Made by a program: the position numbers and the translations under genes. Under the pieces are notes generated by a model that saw nothing but the letters and a program-made list of their open reading frames with translations, was not told where the DNA came from and searched no databases. Below are positions 12,701-26,000 of a stretch of DNA of 64,000 nucleotides, piece after piece. Position 1 is the first letter of the stretch; every line of letters starts with the position of its first letter. The DNA comes from Anadara kagoshimensis (lineage: Eukaryota > Mollusca > Bivalvia > Arcoida > Arcidae), in contig CM037870.1 in the NCBI GenBank assembly GCA_021292105.1, positions 43,232,576 through 43,296,575 of the forward strand, given 5' to 3'.

Positions 12701-15700
12701 TTTCTACAGTTGAGTGAGTAATAGTAAATAAAATCAATTTTTGTATACCTTGTCATGCTATCTTGTGAGCATTTTGTTGTGTACTTAACTGGTTTGACTG
12801 TTGCCAAGTTACATTGCAAATATTTTATTTATGAGAAGGTTCACAATAACTGGACTATTTATTGACTTTTATCCTATGTCACCAACAGTGAAAGCAAGGC
12901 TAATAGCTGTTTGGCATACATAAGTCGATCCATCTGTTTAATTTGGATGTTGACTTGGCCTATCTTCAGCATTATATTGCACCAATGTGCATGTGTGTGT
13001 GTTTTACTTAATATGTTGTGTAAGTCAAACTGTATATAAGGTAAAATGTATGTTTTTCAAACTTAATGTAAATGTTTACACATTTATCCATATTGAAGAT
13101 GTTCACCTCCTTTTTTGGAGAAATTTGGCAAAATTTTACCATGTAAACAAAATACAGGCAAGAGTAATAATAGCTTTGTAGTGACATGATAGTGATACCA
13201 GTCCAGACATGTTGTTTGTTTTGTTACCTTCAACATCCACAGTAAAGTCAATCTGGTTGACACCAAGTTCGTTTTTGGCACGACATGTGTATTCCCCTCC
13301 ATCACTAAGATGTACACGGTTTACGGTCAAATATTGATAACCTTCATCTACATATATACTGATGTCATCACTCTCCTCTAAGGGTTTATCATCCTTCAGC
13401 CACTCAACCACTGGTTGTGGAGTGCCTAAAACAATAACATAAGTCCATACTGTCAACCTGATAATTCCCCATTTGTTTATCAATACAAGAAAATAAAAGT
13501 AAAATAAACATATAAAATTAATGTAATTGCTTTTGCACTTGCTCTTATCTAAGATGTCAAAAAATATAAATATTCTAATAAGTGAAAAAGTAGTTTCTCA
13601 ATAAAGATTTCTTTTTACCTTTTGTTTTACCAAATGAAATGCAGTAAAGATTTTACCAATCTTTGTTTCATGAGAACGTATAAAATACTCAGGTGGTTTT
13701 ACCAAACTGTCATTTGGGTCAGTAATCAAGTGATTCAAACAGAAACTCTCCAATATTGCTTGGAGTCTACCGCCGGTGTATTTAGTCCAGAACAAAATAA
13801 AAAGCTATTGATTACACTAAAATAAACTGCGATAAATGTTTACCATTCATCAATCGCTTAAATAAGTATGAGTCAATATAAAACTGTTAACAGCAAAATT
13901 TGGAGAGAGAAAAGTATTAAAAAGGTACATTAAAAACTCATGGCAGTACAATTTTTGAGCACTGTGCTGTGTTTAAGCATGATTGTTAGCTACGCCACTG
14001 TATATGAAGAAGGCATAGGGATCAAGGACTTTAATAATGACAGAAATGAAAGTTAGTTCAAGTATTTTCCCCAAAAAGATGAAAATCTATCTGACACAAG
14101 ATAACACAGATACTTTACCTGTAACTTTGGCTTGAATCACAGCAGGTTCCCCTTCTTTGACTTTACACTTGCTTGGTGCGACAAAAAACTCTGGTGGTCT
14201 CTCAACTATTGCCTCTCTTTAAAAATAAAATTTTTACAAAATAGATCTACTAGAGATAAGCTAATCACATTGACTAGGCAGGTAGCTTGTCTGTAGAGAA
14301 GTATTATTTTATATGAAGTTCAAATGTTTTATGACATCTGCCAATATTGAAACCTTTAGTTTACATTGCTTTTGGAATTAGGGTTTGGATTTTGCTTTTG
14401 CGACTGCAGTTTGAACTTTGCTTTAAACATGGACTGGTATGCTTTTGTTTGATTTATAGAGCTCCAGGTTGTACCCACAGATGAAGGGAGTATGACACTA
14501 GTTTTTTTTGTGCAGACAATCTTAAATAATCAATATGGCTGAAAAACGTTTTAAGTAACTACCAGTGGAATATAAATTCAATACTGATTACTTAATGACA
14601 TTGTGATTTGACAAAATAAATTGCAGATAATTAAAACTGAAGATTCTTCCAAACATTGGGCTAGATGATGATAGTGATTTATGCCACTCGGATATACCAT
14701 ACCATACCATACGCTGTAACCTCCACCCCCCGTTTCAAGTGGGTTCCATCTTGTAAACATGTACATTTCTAACAATCATAGCATTATTGTGTCATCGTGC
14801 TGAGTTATCTTTTAAAACATTGTCGCGTTGGGCATTTCTGTTGTGTAAACACTAAACAAATCATGTCAATTTACATATTGAACTATGGGTTCATTTCCGA
14901 GTTACTGGAATCTCCATGGCAACAGTCAGTGAAATTAAAACCTAGCACGCAATGACACATAGTATGAATCGAAAAGTAATCAACAATAATTATTATTTTC
15001 AATCGATTTGATTAATTCTATTGTAATGATAAACTAGATTCAACACTAGTCAATATATGATGTAACAACATTTTTGGCGGGAAATAGAAAGTTCGAAACA
15101 ATTTTTGAAGCTATTCGAAGTCAATACAAAAACGCGTGCTAACTTAACAGTTAAGAACACTGATAAAATCTATTCAGTGGCATGTATTTACACCGTGTAC
15201 AGTCCTTACCATGTGAGAATCGCAAAAAACAACTGTGAGAATCGCAAACTAAGGCATGTAAGAATCACAAAGCCTCATTTCAAATTAAAACACGAGGTAG
15301 GTAGTTGTCATTTTGTACGCAGTTTCATAATTTAAATATAATCATGCAAACAATTATATACCCCATGGAATAAAGGCGGAACAGTAGCTTTAGTTTCTGT
15401 TGTGTCTTTTTGTTGGGATATTTGATAATTTGCATGCTTCAAAAATGACAACCTTCCTCGTGCGATCCTTTGTTTTTCTCACATACCTGATTTGCTATTG
15501 TCAGGGTAGATTTTAATATTCTCACGTAGTAATTAGGGTTATACACGTTAATTAATGATAAGGTAAACAGTCTAAAATGGGCATTTTAGTTGGTCTTTGC
15601 AAACATTATATTCAAACTATATAGAATTTTGCCTACCTTTCATTTAGTGGTGCATCAGGAATCTTATTCTTTACAACAGCACACGCTTCAATCGTATCAC

Positions 15701-16151
15701 TTCCCGCGTCGTTAGAGACGTGTATTATATAGTAACCAGTGTCCTCTTTCTGTGAGTGGTCTATGTTCATGGTATATTTATTTCCATCTTTGTAAAGTTG
15801 TACCCATTCAAAATCTTGCACATCTTCCTCATCTTTATAAATATTTACTTTTGGTTCAGGAAAACCTTTTAAATCAAACGCAACATTATGGTGATTGTGT
15901 AATTATATGGTCCGAAAAGGAATTATTTAATTTAATTAAAAACCAGCATTTCCAAATCTAATGTAGGCTTGAAATCTAGAGACACCAAGGATTTCTGTGT
16001 TAAACAATTATAAAACTGCAGCCATTTTAATTCCTTTAATTCTTCTGAATAATTATAATAGTCAAAGATGAGGTCCAGAAAGTTGGAAACAAAGAATTTA
16101 AAAAGTTTGAATCTCACCATTTCTCGCTATCTCTTGTATACACCTACATGC

Positions 16152-16202
<51 letters not shown>

Positions 16203-19200
16203 TTTCGTATACATCAACAATGTAACCACTCAATCGTGTACACCTACCGGTTACTTCCCACTGCACTGTCAATGTTTCTCCTTCATGTACTGTAACATCG
16301 GATGTTGCATTTAGTATTCTGGGAGGCCTGAATTCTTCTACAGCGTTTGTCTGAAGTTCTGCTTTTAAACCAATATCATCATTTGTATTTTCAGATTTTT
16401 CAGAAGCAGGACAGAAACCCTCTTCTTTTCCATCTCGAAGCTCAACAATTCTCTCAGACGGTTTGACTTTCACTTTGGAAATGGTTTCAGCCGGAACGGC
16501 AGAAGATGTTTCAATTGCTGCATGCGGAGTTTCATTGATGTGATCATTCAATGCAGACTTACCATTATCGGCATCAACTGAAAGTTCATTTGTTCGAGAC
16601 AATGGTTGTTTTCCCTTTGATCTGTCAACTGTCAAATTGTCATTTTGCTCTGTACCTTTCAACTTAAATTCATTGGGAGCGTCAATACTTTTGGTGCGAT
16701 ATTGCAACTGTTCGTCTGCTGTAGTGACTTCCTTTGTGAAACAAGGTGACTGTGTTTTGTCTTCATATTGCATCACATCTAGTTGGTCAGATTTGGAATC
16801 ATTCTGTTCGATTGTACGGGCACTTGGTTCGGCGTCTTCAATGTTACGAGTTTTGGATTCAAAATTTACAATGTCTTCTGCCTGTTCAACTGACCGACTA
16901 AGAGGACGTTCACTATCAGCTTTTGATTCCAGTTTGCAAATTACTTCACCACTGGTGACATTGGTCTTTTCTGTAAATATCTTACCATCTGGTAAATCTT
17001 TCAAAGCTACTTTAGAACCATCGATAATAATCTGCTCATCGACTTTGCATGGTAATTCATTTATCATACTCTTTTCTTTTTCTTCATCAGACAAAACCTT
17101 TGGATTGGTTTTAAGCACATTTTCATTTTGTAATTGTTGTGCCAGATCATGATCAAATACCTCTCCAGTCACAAAACTATCGTCTGGCATCCTAGTTTGT
17201 TGTTTTATGTCGAAGTTTTCACTTTCCACTACTTTTGCTAGTTCTGTTGTTTCACTTTTAATTTCAGTTTCACATACCGCCAATGTTTTAGTATCAGTGT
17301 TATCTAACTCGTTCGTCATGCTCGGCGTGTTGTCATTCTTGTTTGTTTGTTTCAATACCTGATCATATTTCCCCTTATCTAGGTTTTCAGCGACATTCAA
17401 ACCCAATTCATCAGTGATGTAGATTTTCTTTTCATCATCAAGTAAATCTACATGCGTTTCTAATAGATCATTCGACATTGGCTTTGGAAAATTATATTCC
17501 TCATTTGAAGGAAGTGTTCTTAAAGCTTTTTTGGTCTGGTAATGTCTGCATCTACCTCCTCTTGCAGGTTCATCTCATTTGTTCTACTTTCAGGCTCATC
17601 TGTTTTGTTTGCTATTTTTGAGGTGCCCTTAGTGAAGACAGTATTTGGGATTTCAACATTTGTGTCTTTTAGACGATTAAGACTGAGGTCAGACTCCGTA
17701 TCACAAGTCAAATATTGATTATATAACTGGTCATCTAAAGTTTCAAGCTCCATGGCGATCTGTGCAGCATTCTTGATTAAACCGTCATCATCTGTAGCAT
17801 TGGGTTCTGCAGCTTCAGGGTCATCAGTTAATGTAAGCTCTTTTCCATTTATACTTAGTTGTTGGACTAGGCGAGGTTTAGGCTCCCTGTATGTATTCTC
17901 AACAGTAATTGGAACCTCTTCGTCTGGCAATTCAACATCACGAAACATTAACTCTTCATGCTCGCCACGCCCGTCTATATTTTCAACAGCACTCTGTCTC
18001 TGAAAACCTGGTTTTTGTTGTTGCTTTCGCGAATCTTTATGGATAGTCTCTTCAAAATTCTCTGTGGGAGTTGGACCTTTTGTTCTATTAGTTTCCTCAC
18101 AATCAGGTTCAAAACTATCTACTGACTTACTTTTTGGTTCGACATTTTGACTCAACTCATTTGACTGATTATCAATTTTTGAACTAATTTTTGCGTCAGT
18201 GTTAGGTAAAGAAACAGAATTATCGATTTCTGAGTCTGCACTTACACCATAAGGTATTCCACTAGAAACATTGCCATCAGTGACAGAAATATTAATATTT
18301 TGATCGTCAGAATTAGAATCAACGGAATCGGATGAAATATCAGATTCTGACTCTGTGAATATTTCCGGTGAATATTCCAAATTACGTTTGATATTATCAT
18401 TGTCATGTTCATATGAGACATCTTCTATACTGTCCATGACGTCACTTTGCGGCCTAAAACCCTTTCTTTGCAAGCTATTGTCTTGTTTGTCTGGTACAAA
18501 TAACAGGGACGAGTTTCGGCTGATAATATCATCAAATCCGTCACTGAAATCACCGGACATATCGCCATCATAGTCATCATGGCTAACTTTTCTTTTGAAT
18601 CTATGATGATCTTTCTTGTCTATCAGATATTGCATGTTTAAGGATTCCATGCTGCTTAGAGTATACAAATCCCATTTTCTCTCATCGAACGAAATTTCCG
18701 ATTCAGTGTATTCCATATCGGAACCGGAACCTTCGCTGTCGTCTGCTCCAACATTTGAGAAATGATGGGGCGGTGATATACTTAATCTGTCTTTTGGTTT
18801 TGTTTCCATTTTATCGTGTTGGCCTTCATCAGGTGCTAGTTCCTCCATTGGACCAAATTTATCAAATAATGACATAGAAGACCCTGCTGTATTATTTGGT
18901 TCATTTTTGGGAGAATTCTGGGTTGAACTCTGTTCATCGTCATTGCTGACAGTTTCTATTACCAAATCAGGTAGGTTTCTTTTATTGGATGTGCTTACAT
19001 CGTCCACGACTATGTTTTCAAATTCATCTGGGTACTTTTTGTTTTTAGTATTTGTGACTGCATCCCATAATGGCGGTTCATCAATTGTAGAACTTGATAA
19101 TATGCCTAGATTCTTTGGATCATTATCGGATTCAACAGTAATTGAATTGTTTTCATAAATAGACTGATCTAATTCTGAATCGTTTTGGATATCTCTTTGG

Positions 19201-22200
19201 TGGCTTTTTTGACGGTCATCTGAATTTTCAACATCAGCATCTATCCGATTTGGTTGTGAATCTGCGTCTTCTACAATAGTTTTTGTTTGTTCAGCATCAT
19301 CTCTGTTGATCTTCTTGTCATCAGGCATGTTTGAATCAATGTCTGAACTATCACTTAATTTGCTGCTTGACTCTGTATAACTCTCCTTTTTATCATCTAT
19401 GTTTTTGATATTATTTTGTGTTGACTTGCCGTCATTATTCGACTCATCTCTGGTATATTGATTTTGTATTTCCTCTTCACTGTCGCATAAACTTCCACCG
19501 GATTCGTCTTCTGCTATTCCACTGTCTCCTGTTAACCTACGTAACCTACCTTTGTCGTCTGCTTTCAGAAGCTGATCTGATAAACATTCATATACGTTTT
19601 CTTCAATTACCTTTTCTCCTGTAAGTTGGTCTTCTTCTTGGACTACGATTTCAGGATTTGATTCTATTTTTGATGCAACTGAATTAGAAATACCATCTGC
19701 ATTGGTAAATTCACTGTCGGAACAAAGATTGTTACATGATTGCGAGTCGATATCTGCCTCAGCACCCTCTTCGTTTTTGTTATCTGTTTGCTTTGTTTTG
19801 CTAGAATTAGTAGCTAGAGTTTCAAAGCCATCATCTGTGTTTAGTTCACGAGTATCTGATCTTTCATTTTCAACCAGTGAATCTGTTTCGGTGTTTCTAG
19901 CATTAGGGGCTAAAATTTCAGGGACATCATCTACGTCTGCAGAATTATCAGATCTTTTATCAGAATTCTCTAATGTACTTTTATACTCTTTATTTGCAGC
20001 AGGCTGATCACTTGTTTTGCTGGAAGTTGTCACAGGTGAGTCTGTTTCGGTGTTTCTAGAATTAGGAGCTAGACTTTCAGGGACATTATCTTTGTTTTGC
20101 TCATATGTATCTGACTTTTCGGAATCTATTTCGGTGTCTGTAGAATTATCAGGGTTTTTATCAGAATTCTCTGTTGTACTTTCATACCCTATATTTGCAT
20201 CAGACTGATTACTTGTTTTGCTGAACGTTGTAAAGGGTGAGTCTGTTTCGGTGTTTCTAGCATTAGGAGCTAGAATTTCATCATTTTTGTTTTGCTCACA
20301 TGTATCTGACTTTTTATTTTTAGCTTTTGAATCTATTTCAGTGTTTACAGAATTGTCAGATTGTTTACCAGAATTCTCTATTGTACTTTCATAATCTATA
20401 TTTGCAACAGGCTGATCACTTGTTTTACTGGACGTTGTTACATTGGTGTCAAAATCAGGCTCATGCTGGTCACTTGTTTTGCTAGACGTTGTTACATTGG
20501 TGTCAAAATCAGACTCATGCTGGTCACTTGTTTTACTGGACGTTGTTACATTGGTGTCAAAATCAGGCTCATGCTGGTCACTTGTTTTACTGGACGTTGT
20601 TACATTGGTGTCAAAATCAGGCTCAAGCTGGTCACTTGTTTTACTGGACGTTGTTACATTGGTGTCAAAATCAGGCTCAAGCTGGTCACTTGTTTTGCTG
20701 GACGTTGTTACATTGGTGTCAAAATTTGCTATATCTGTAGCAGACGTTAAGGAAGTATTTCTCATGGCCGTATGTATATCACAATCATCTGTTTGAAAAC
20801 TGTTTCTGTCTGCTCCTGTTACATTATCGAAAGCATCAAGATTGTCTTCCAAAGATTCAACATCAACAGAGTCATAACGGCCTGCACCAAGACTGTGTTG
20901 TTTTATATCTTTTTCACCTAAGACATCTATCGACGATGATAAAGATTGTAGATCGTCTTCTTGACCGATACCGCTATCATTTGTCTTGTTAGGGAACGCC
21001 AATTTCTTTCCACTATTGTCGAGTTCTTCAGTTGTGTTAATGTCTTCGGAAATCTTATCGCTCTCGACACTGTCAATACTGTCAATAAAATCATGGTATC
21101 GTAATTGTAAAATTTTTCGTTCTCTGGATAAAGCGTCATCCGGGTCATCTTTATCGCCATGGCTACCTCCAGTTTCAAACTTCATTTTATGAACTGAAAT
21201 AAGTTCATCGTCTTTATTTTCCTTTGCACCTGCAATAGATCACAAAAGGAAAAGACAATAAGCATAAATCAAACACAAATACAAGCTATGTCCAAATTAC
21301 ACCACAATCCAAAAACAAAGTAAAACTTTTGAGGCTGGAAAAGCAAGTTAAAACATGAACTTCAACCAGGGAAGTGAGGCCGGGTGCTCTGCCCGCCAAA
21401 TGTGTAAAAAGAGATATTTAACGACAATAAAGCGTCTAGAGTTTAATTAAAAAAAAACCAGAAGGTCCACATATCAGAACTGAAGATATGAATGTTAGTC
21501 CAGTAAACTGAAAAGGGAGAGGTATAATTTTACATCTAGTGTTAGCATAATACTTTGCGTAATAGGTTCTGCATGCAGTATATTACAAAGCAGTTTTTTA
21601 ATAAAAAGGACCTTTCTGATAATATATTTCTTTGTCTTTTTTGTTTTGTCTTGTATGACTGTTTTAACATATTCTTACATTGTTTTGTGCCCTTGCCTGT
21701 GTTGGCTTTTGCCATATATTATTTCAGCTGCAAATTTCCTTTTTCTACTTGTAAGTTTGTTACAAATAGCTGTTATTAGTATATGAAATGATGATTGTGA
21801 AATGGGGGAATAATATCTAAATCGGAGAATTTTATCATTATTTTTAAGACATTTTATCACCTTATTATTTAATTTGTTTGTGTCATTCCCTACTTTGAAA
21901 AGTTGTTATGTGCTACTGTTTGAACACTATGTTTTCTTATAAAAATGCCCAAAATTAGCACCCGATCTCACTTTCCTAGTTAAAGTTCACGTGTTTAATC
22001 TAACTTGTCAGTTTCAAAGTTTTTACTTTGCTTCTGGATTGTGATTGGGACATTAGTATGTTTGTTTTTGATTAACATTGTAATTTTAACATTGACCTAG
22101 TAAGAACCAAAGCGAAAAAATGCTAAAGATACGATCAAAATTAAAAATCTTAACACTTTTATATATATAATTCCTAAAGGCCAACTATTAAACTATAACG

Positions 22201-22930
22201 GTAAACACTAGATGGCATTTCGTGGCGTGGTTAAACATCGATTTTAAATCACTAATGGTCCATAAACTCAAATACATTGATATTTTTAGCTGGCATTGTA
22301 CCTTAAATGTTTGAGGTAAACAAGAAACCAACATATTTAATACATTATAGAAGTTGTTATTTACTGATAAATCTTAACTGTCATAATCAAAACGTGGCCT
22401 TATTGTATCAGTTAGAAAGAGGTCAAATTGAAGTCACTATCTTTTTGTTGACATATCAAGGTTGGATGAATTATACCATTAATCTGTGAATTATAATAAC
22501 CGAAGACGTTTGTTGCACCTTGTGCATTTTTTTCATACTTAACAAATTAGTGCTATTGTTACTATATTTTTCAAGTTGCAGTTTCAATTTCTGTTTTGGA
22601 AGAAAGAAGACGCGTATAAATGCTGCATTTTTATCAATCTGACAGACATTTTACTAGACTGTAGACGTGTTGCAAAACATCATCCAAAGTAAGAGTTATT
22701 CCGAGTTATGGTTTTATACTCTTGAGTGATTGCAAACTAAAAACAAGATAGCTTTGACTGCAATTTTAGTTTAAACATAATTTATTTCGATAAAAGTATC
22801 ATAACACCCCTCTCCCTCCAAAAAACCCTATTACAATACATAAGTTAACATGATGTTACAAATACCAAATAAAAGATAAATAAATAAATAAATAAATAAA
22901 AAATTATATAAATTTTAAAAATTGACCAAA

Positions 22931-22966
<36 letters not shown>

Positions 22967-22990
22967 ATAAATAAATAAAAAATAATAAAT

Positions 22991-23022
<32 letters not shown>

Positions 23023-26000
23023 AATTGGTAAATTTTACGTTTTCCAAGTGTACTTTTGTACGTTACAGCAAAATGACTTCAACTTCAGATTACAGTTGTT
23101 CGTTACAGCAAACCAACCAGAAAACAAGAAATAAACAAACAAAAACCTAAATTTATCCGAATTTGAAGCACTCGGATACTAAAAGGGCAATATTACTATC
23201 TAAAGACGAATATTACTTGAGTTACAACGACATTAAAAGATAAATACAAGTTAGTCATAATAGTAGATTTTAAACTTTGCAGATAAGAGACTTCTACTTT
23301 TACAAAATGTATACATTTTAAGAGTCATTTGTGGTAGTTTTATTCATGTTTCGAGGTTTTTTGAGTTTCGGTAATGATTCGTCTAATCAGAACATTTATA
23401 TTAACAAAGCAACTTTTATGCCGAATTCGTATACCTGTTATAAGTATTTCGATCACCTGGCGGGAGTTATCAACAGGTGCTTGTGTTGTGTACAAAAGGT
23501 TTTATATGATGAGAGAAGAAAGAATATGTAAAGCGAGAACTTTGTAAGTTTGCAGATGAATTTTGTAAAATTAGCTTTTGTGTGAGTGTTTATTTTTCAG
23601 AGGGACGATCAGGGGTTCTTTAACGTGCTTACACAAACGAAAACTTTTTCTGCACTTTTTTTTGTGGAATAATTTTTAAGGGAAGCTAGTCTCTGTTTCT
23701 AAAATTTTTCTGGATATATTTGACGTCCAATAGTTTCATGTTCATTTCAATTAGAATTTGGATGCAAGATATTGATAATAATTTTAATTTTCTTGAACTA
23801 CGCAATTCCAAACTGTAAAACTAACTAATATTATGAAATCCAAATAAATTATCGACGTCTACCACGATACCTAATTCCAACAAAAACATTAACATGAGAA
23901 GAACTTGAGACTAATAATGGACAAGGAAAATACGGCATGTTACATCGGGGTCTATACAAGTATCAGGAAATATTGGATGGAAATTTTTTAAAATAAAGTT
24001 AAATATTGTACAGCAGTATAGACGATTATTTTAGTTTAAATAAACTTGTCTGAACCGTCGGCTAAAGGTAGCTAACCTAGACGTATAAAATTACATGTCA
24101 AACGTACCAGAAAAATATGACTTATCTATACGTCGACTACAAACAGCACTATCATGTGTCTTTGTCATGACCCGCTTAGGTTATATATCTGATAAACATT
24201 ATCCACTAAATCATATAGTTCACACTGCACATGGTAACGAATCATTGATCTTCGCGACATAGCAAGCAAATAGTAAAATATGGCTGCAAGGAGTTATGTA
24301 CATACACCACATAAGGGTGAATATTTGTACCAAACTATTCCAGATAGGATCAAATATTTTGCAGAGAAGACTCCAAACAAGGAGGTATTTGTGTTTTTAT
24401 CTCCAGGCAAACAACGGACAGCCATAACTTGTGCAGAGTTATACGAAAAATCTCTTAAATTTGCACGAGGATTGGTGCATATTGGTACAAGACGTAATGA
24501 CATAGTGGCCATCATTATACCAAATTCAGTGGAGTGGGTAATATGTACATTTGGATGTTTACTCGCAGGTGCAACACCACTTCATGCTTTGTTCCTGAAA
24601 TCTGATGGTGAAGACGTGGTGAGCCTTCTAAAATCAGTGGGAAATTGTGTCACTTTAATTTTGGACCCCCGGGAAGACATGCGAAACTTGAAAATTGCGA
24701 AAAACTTTATTGACGAACTGAAAAGTGATGGTACGGTTGTAAGTAAATTGTTGCCAACATTAAAACATGTTATATTTACCCGCGATTTGAATAACGACGC
24801 TTTGACCCTGGAGAAGGTAATTCAATCTGCTGGTTCAGTGGAAAACATAGAACTTCCGAAAATAGATCCAGACGATGGCGCAGCAATTTTAACTACGTCA
24901 GGTAGCAGTGGAACCCCTAAAGCTGTCCTTCATTCACATTTTGGATTAATTTTAGGAGGCGTTCATATGAGTGAAGGGTGTGATATAGGAGAGGATGATG
25001 TATACTTTAACGATAGAACATTCTCTTGGATTGGTGGTTATCCCGGGGTCTTTTTGGCAAAAGGAAACACCATTGTTACGTTTGAGGAATGCAATCTGAC
25101 CGATTTTACAGAAATTACGAATTTTTTCGTCAAAGTTATTGAACAAGAAAAATGCACCATAGCCTTAATCATCCCGCCGGTTATGATGGAATTAATGAAA
25201 TCACCACCAAAGTGTCAAACTTTTCCGTTGAAAGGTGCTCTAGTCGGAGGCATGCCAGTTCCTGAAGCTTACACGGGGGTGCTGGGATCTATTGCAAAGT
25301 CATTGACCAATATATATGGTTGTACAGAGATTGGACTTGCATCGTCATTTAGAGTTCAACAAAAAAGCGATTTTACTGAGAGTTATATCGCTGGAACTCC
25401 GGGGACTGGGCGTGAAATTAAAATCGTAGATGAAACTGGAAGCATCGTTCCTCAAAACACATTGGGAGAAATATGGATTCGTGGACCAGGACTTTTTATA
25501 GAATATAAAAATTCAGACTCGGAGATAAAAACATCAACTGGATGGCTTAAAACAGGCGATATGGGATTGATCAACGACAATGGTTTACTCTTATGTAAAG
25601 GGAGAAAATCGGATGTCATCCATTATGGAATAAGGAACGTGTTTCCGGTTCCTATGGAAGCAGCACTCCGGAAATGCCGTGGTGTACAGGATGTAGTTAT
25701 CGTTCCTATACCAGATGAAATGTTGTACAACCAGCTCTGTGCTTGTATAGTGAAAGAGAGCGGCTCGAACCTAACCGTTACAGAAGTTAGGAAGTATTTT
25801 GAGGATCAACTTGCTATAGATTATTTATGGGGAGATACACCAGGTTATTTTCTATTTTTTGAAAACTTTCCGCGTACTGCGACTGGAAAAGTCATTCGAA
25901 AGGAGGTAGAGAAAATGGCGAGGACACTTCTAGCTTTTTAGTTCAATATACTGTTAAAGAAGAAAATATTAGCTGAAGGAAACTTTCGCGGTTTTGACCT

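Noticed and set aside
15105..15335. 76-codon plus-strand open frame
   Set aside because: No homology that I recognise, lies in an intron, and its length is expected by chance.
16637..19158. Ser-rich plus-strand open frames
   Set aside because: Shadows of the long minus-strand exon; no splice or start context of their own.
20361..20796. Several plus-strand open frames with CYIGVKI-like repeats
   Set aside because: A 54-bp repeat without stops is open in all frames; the minus-strand giant exon explains it.
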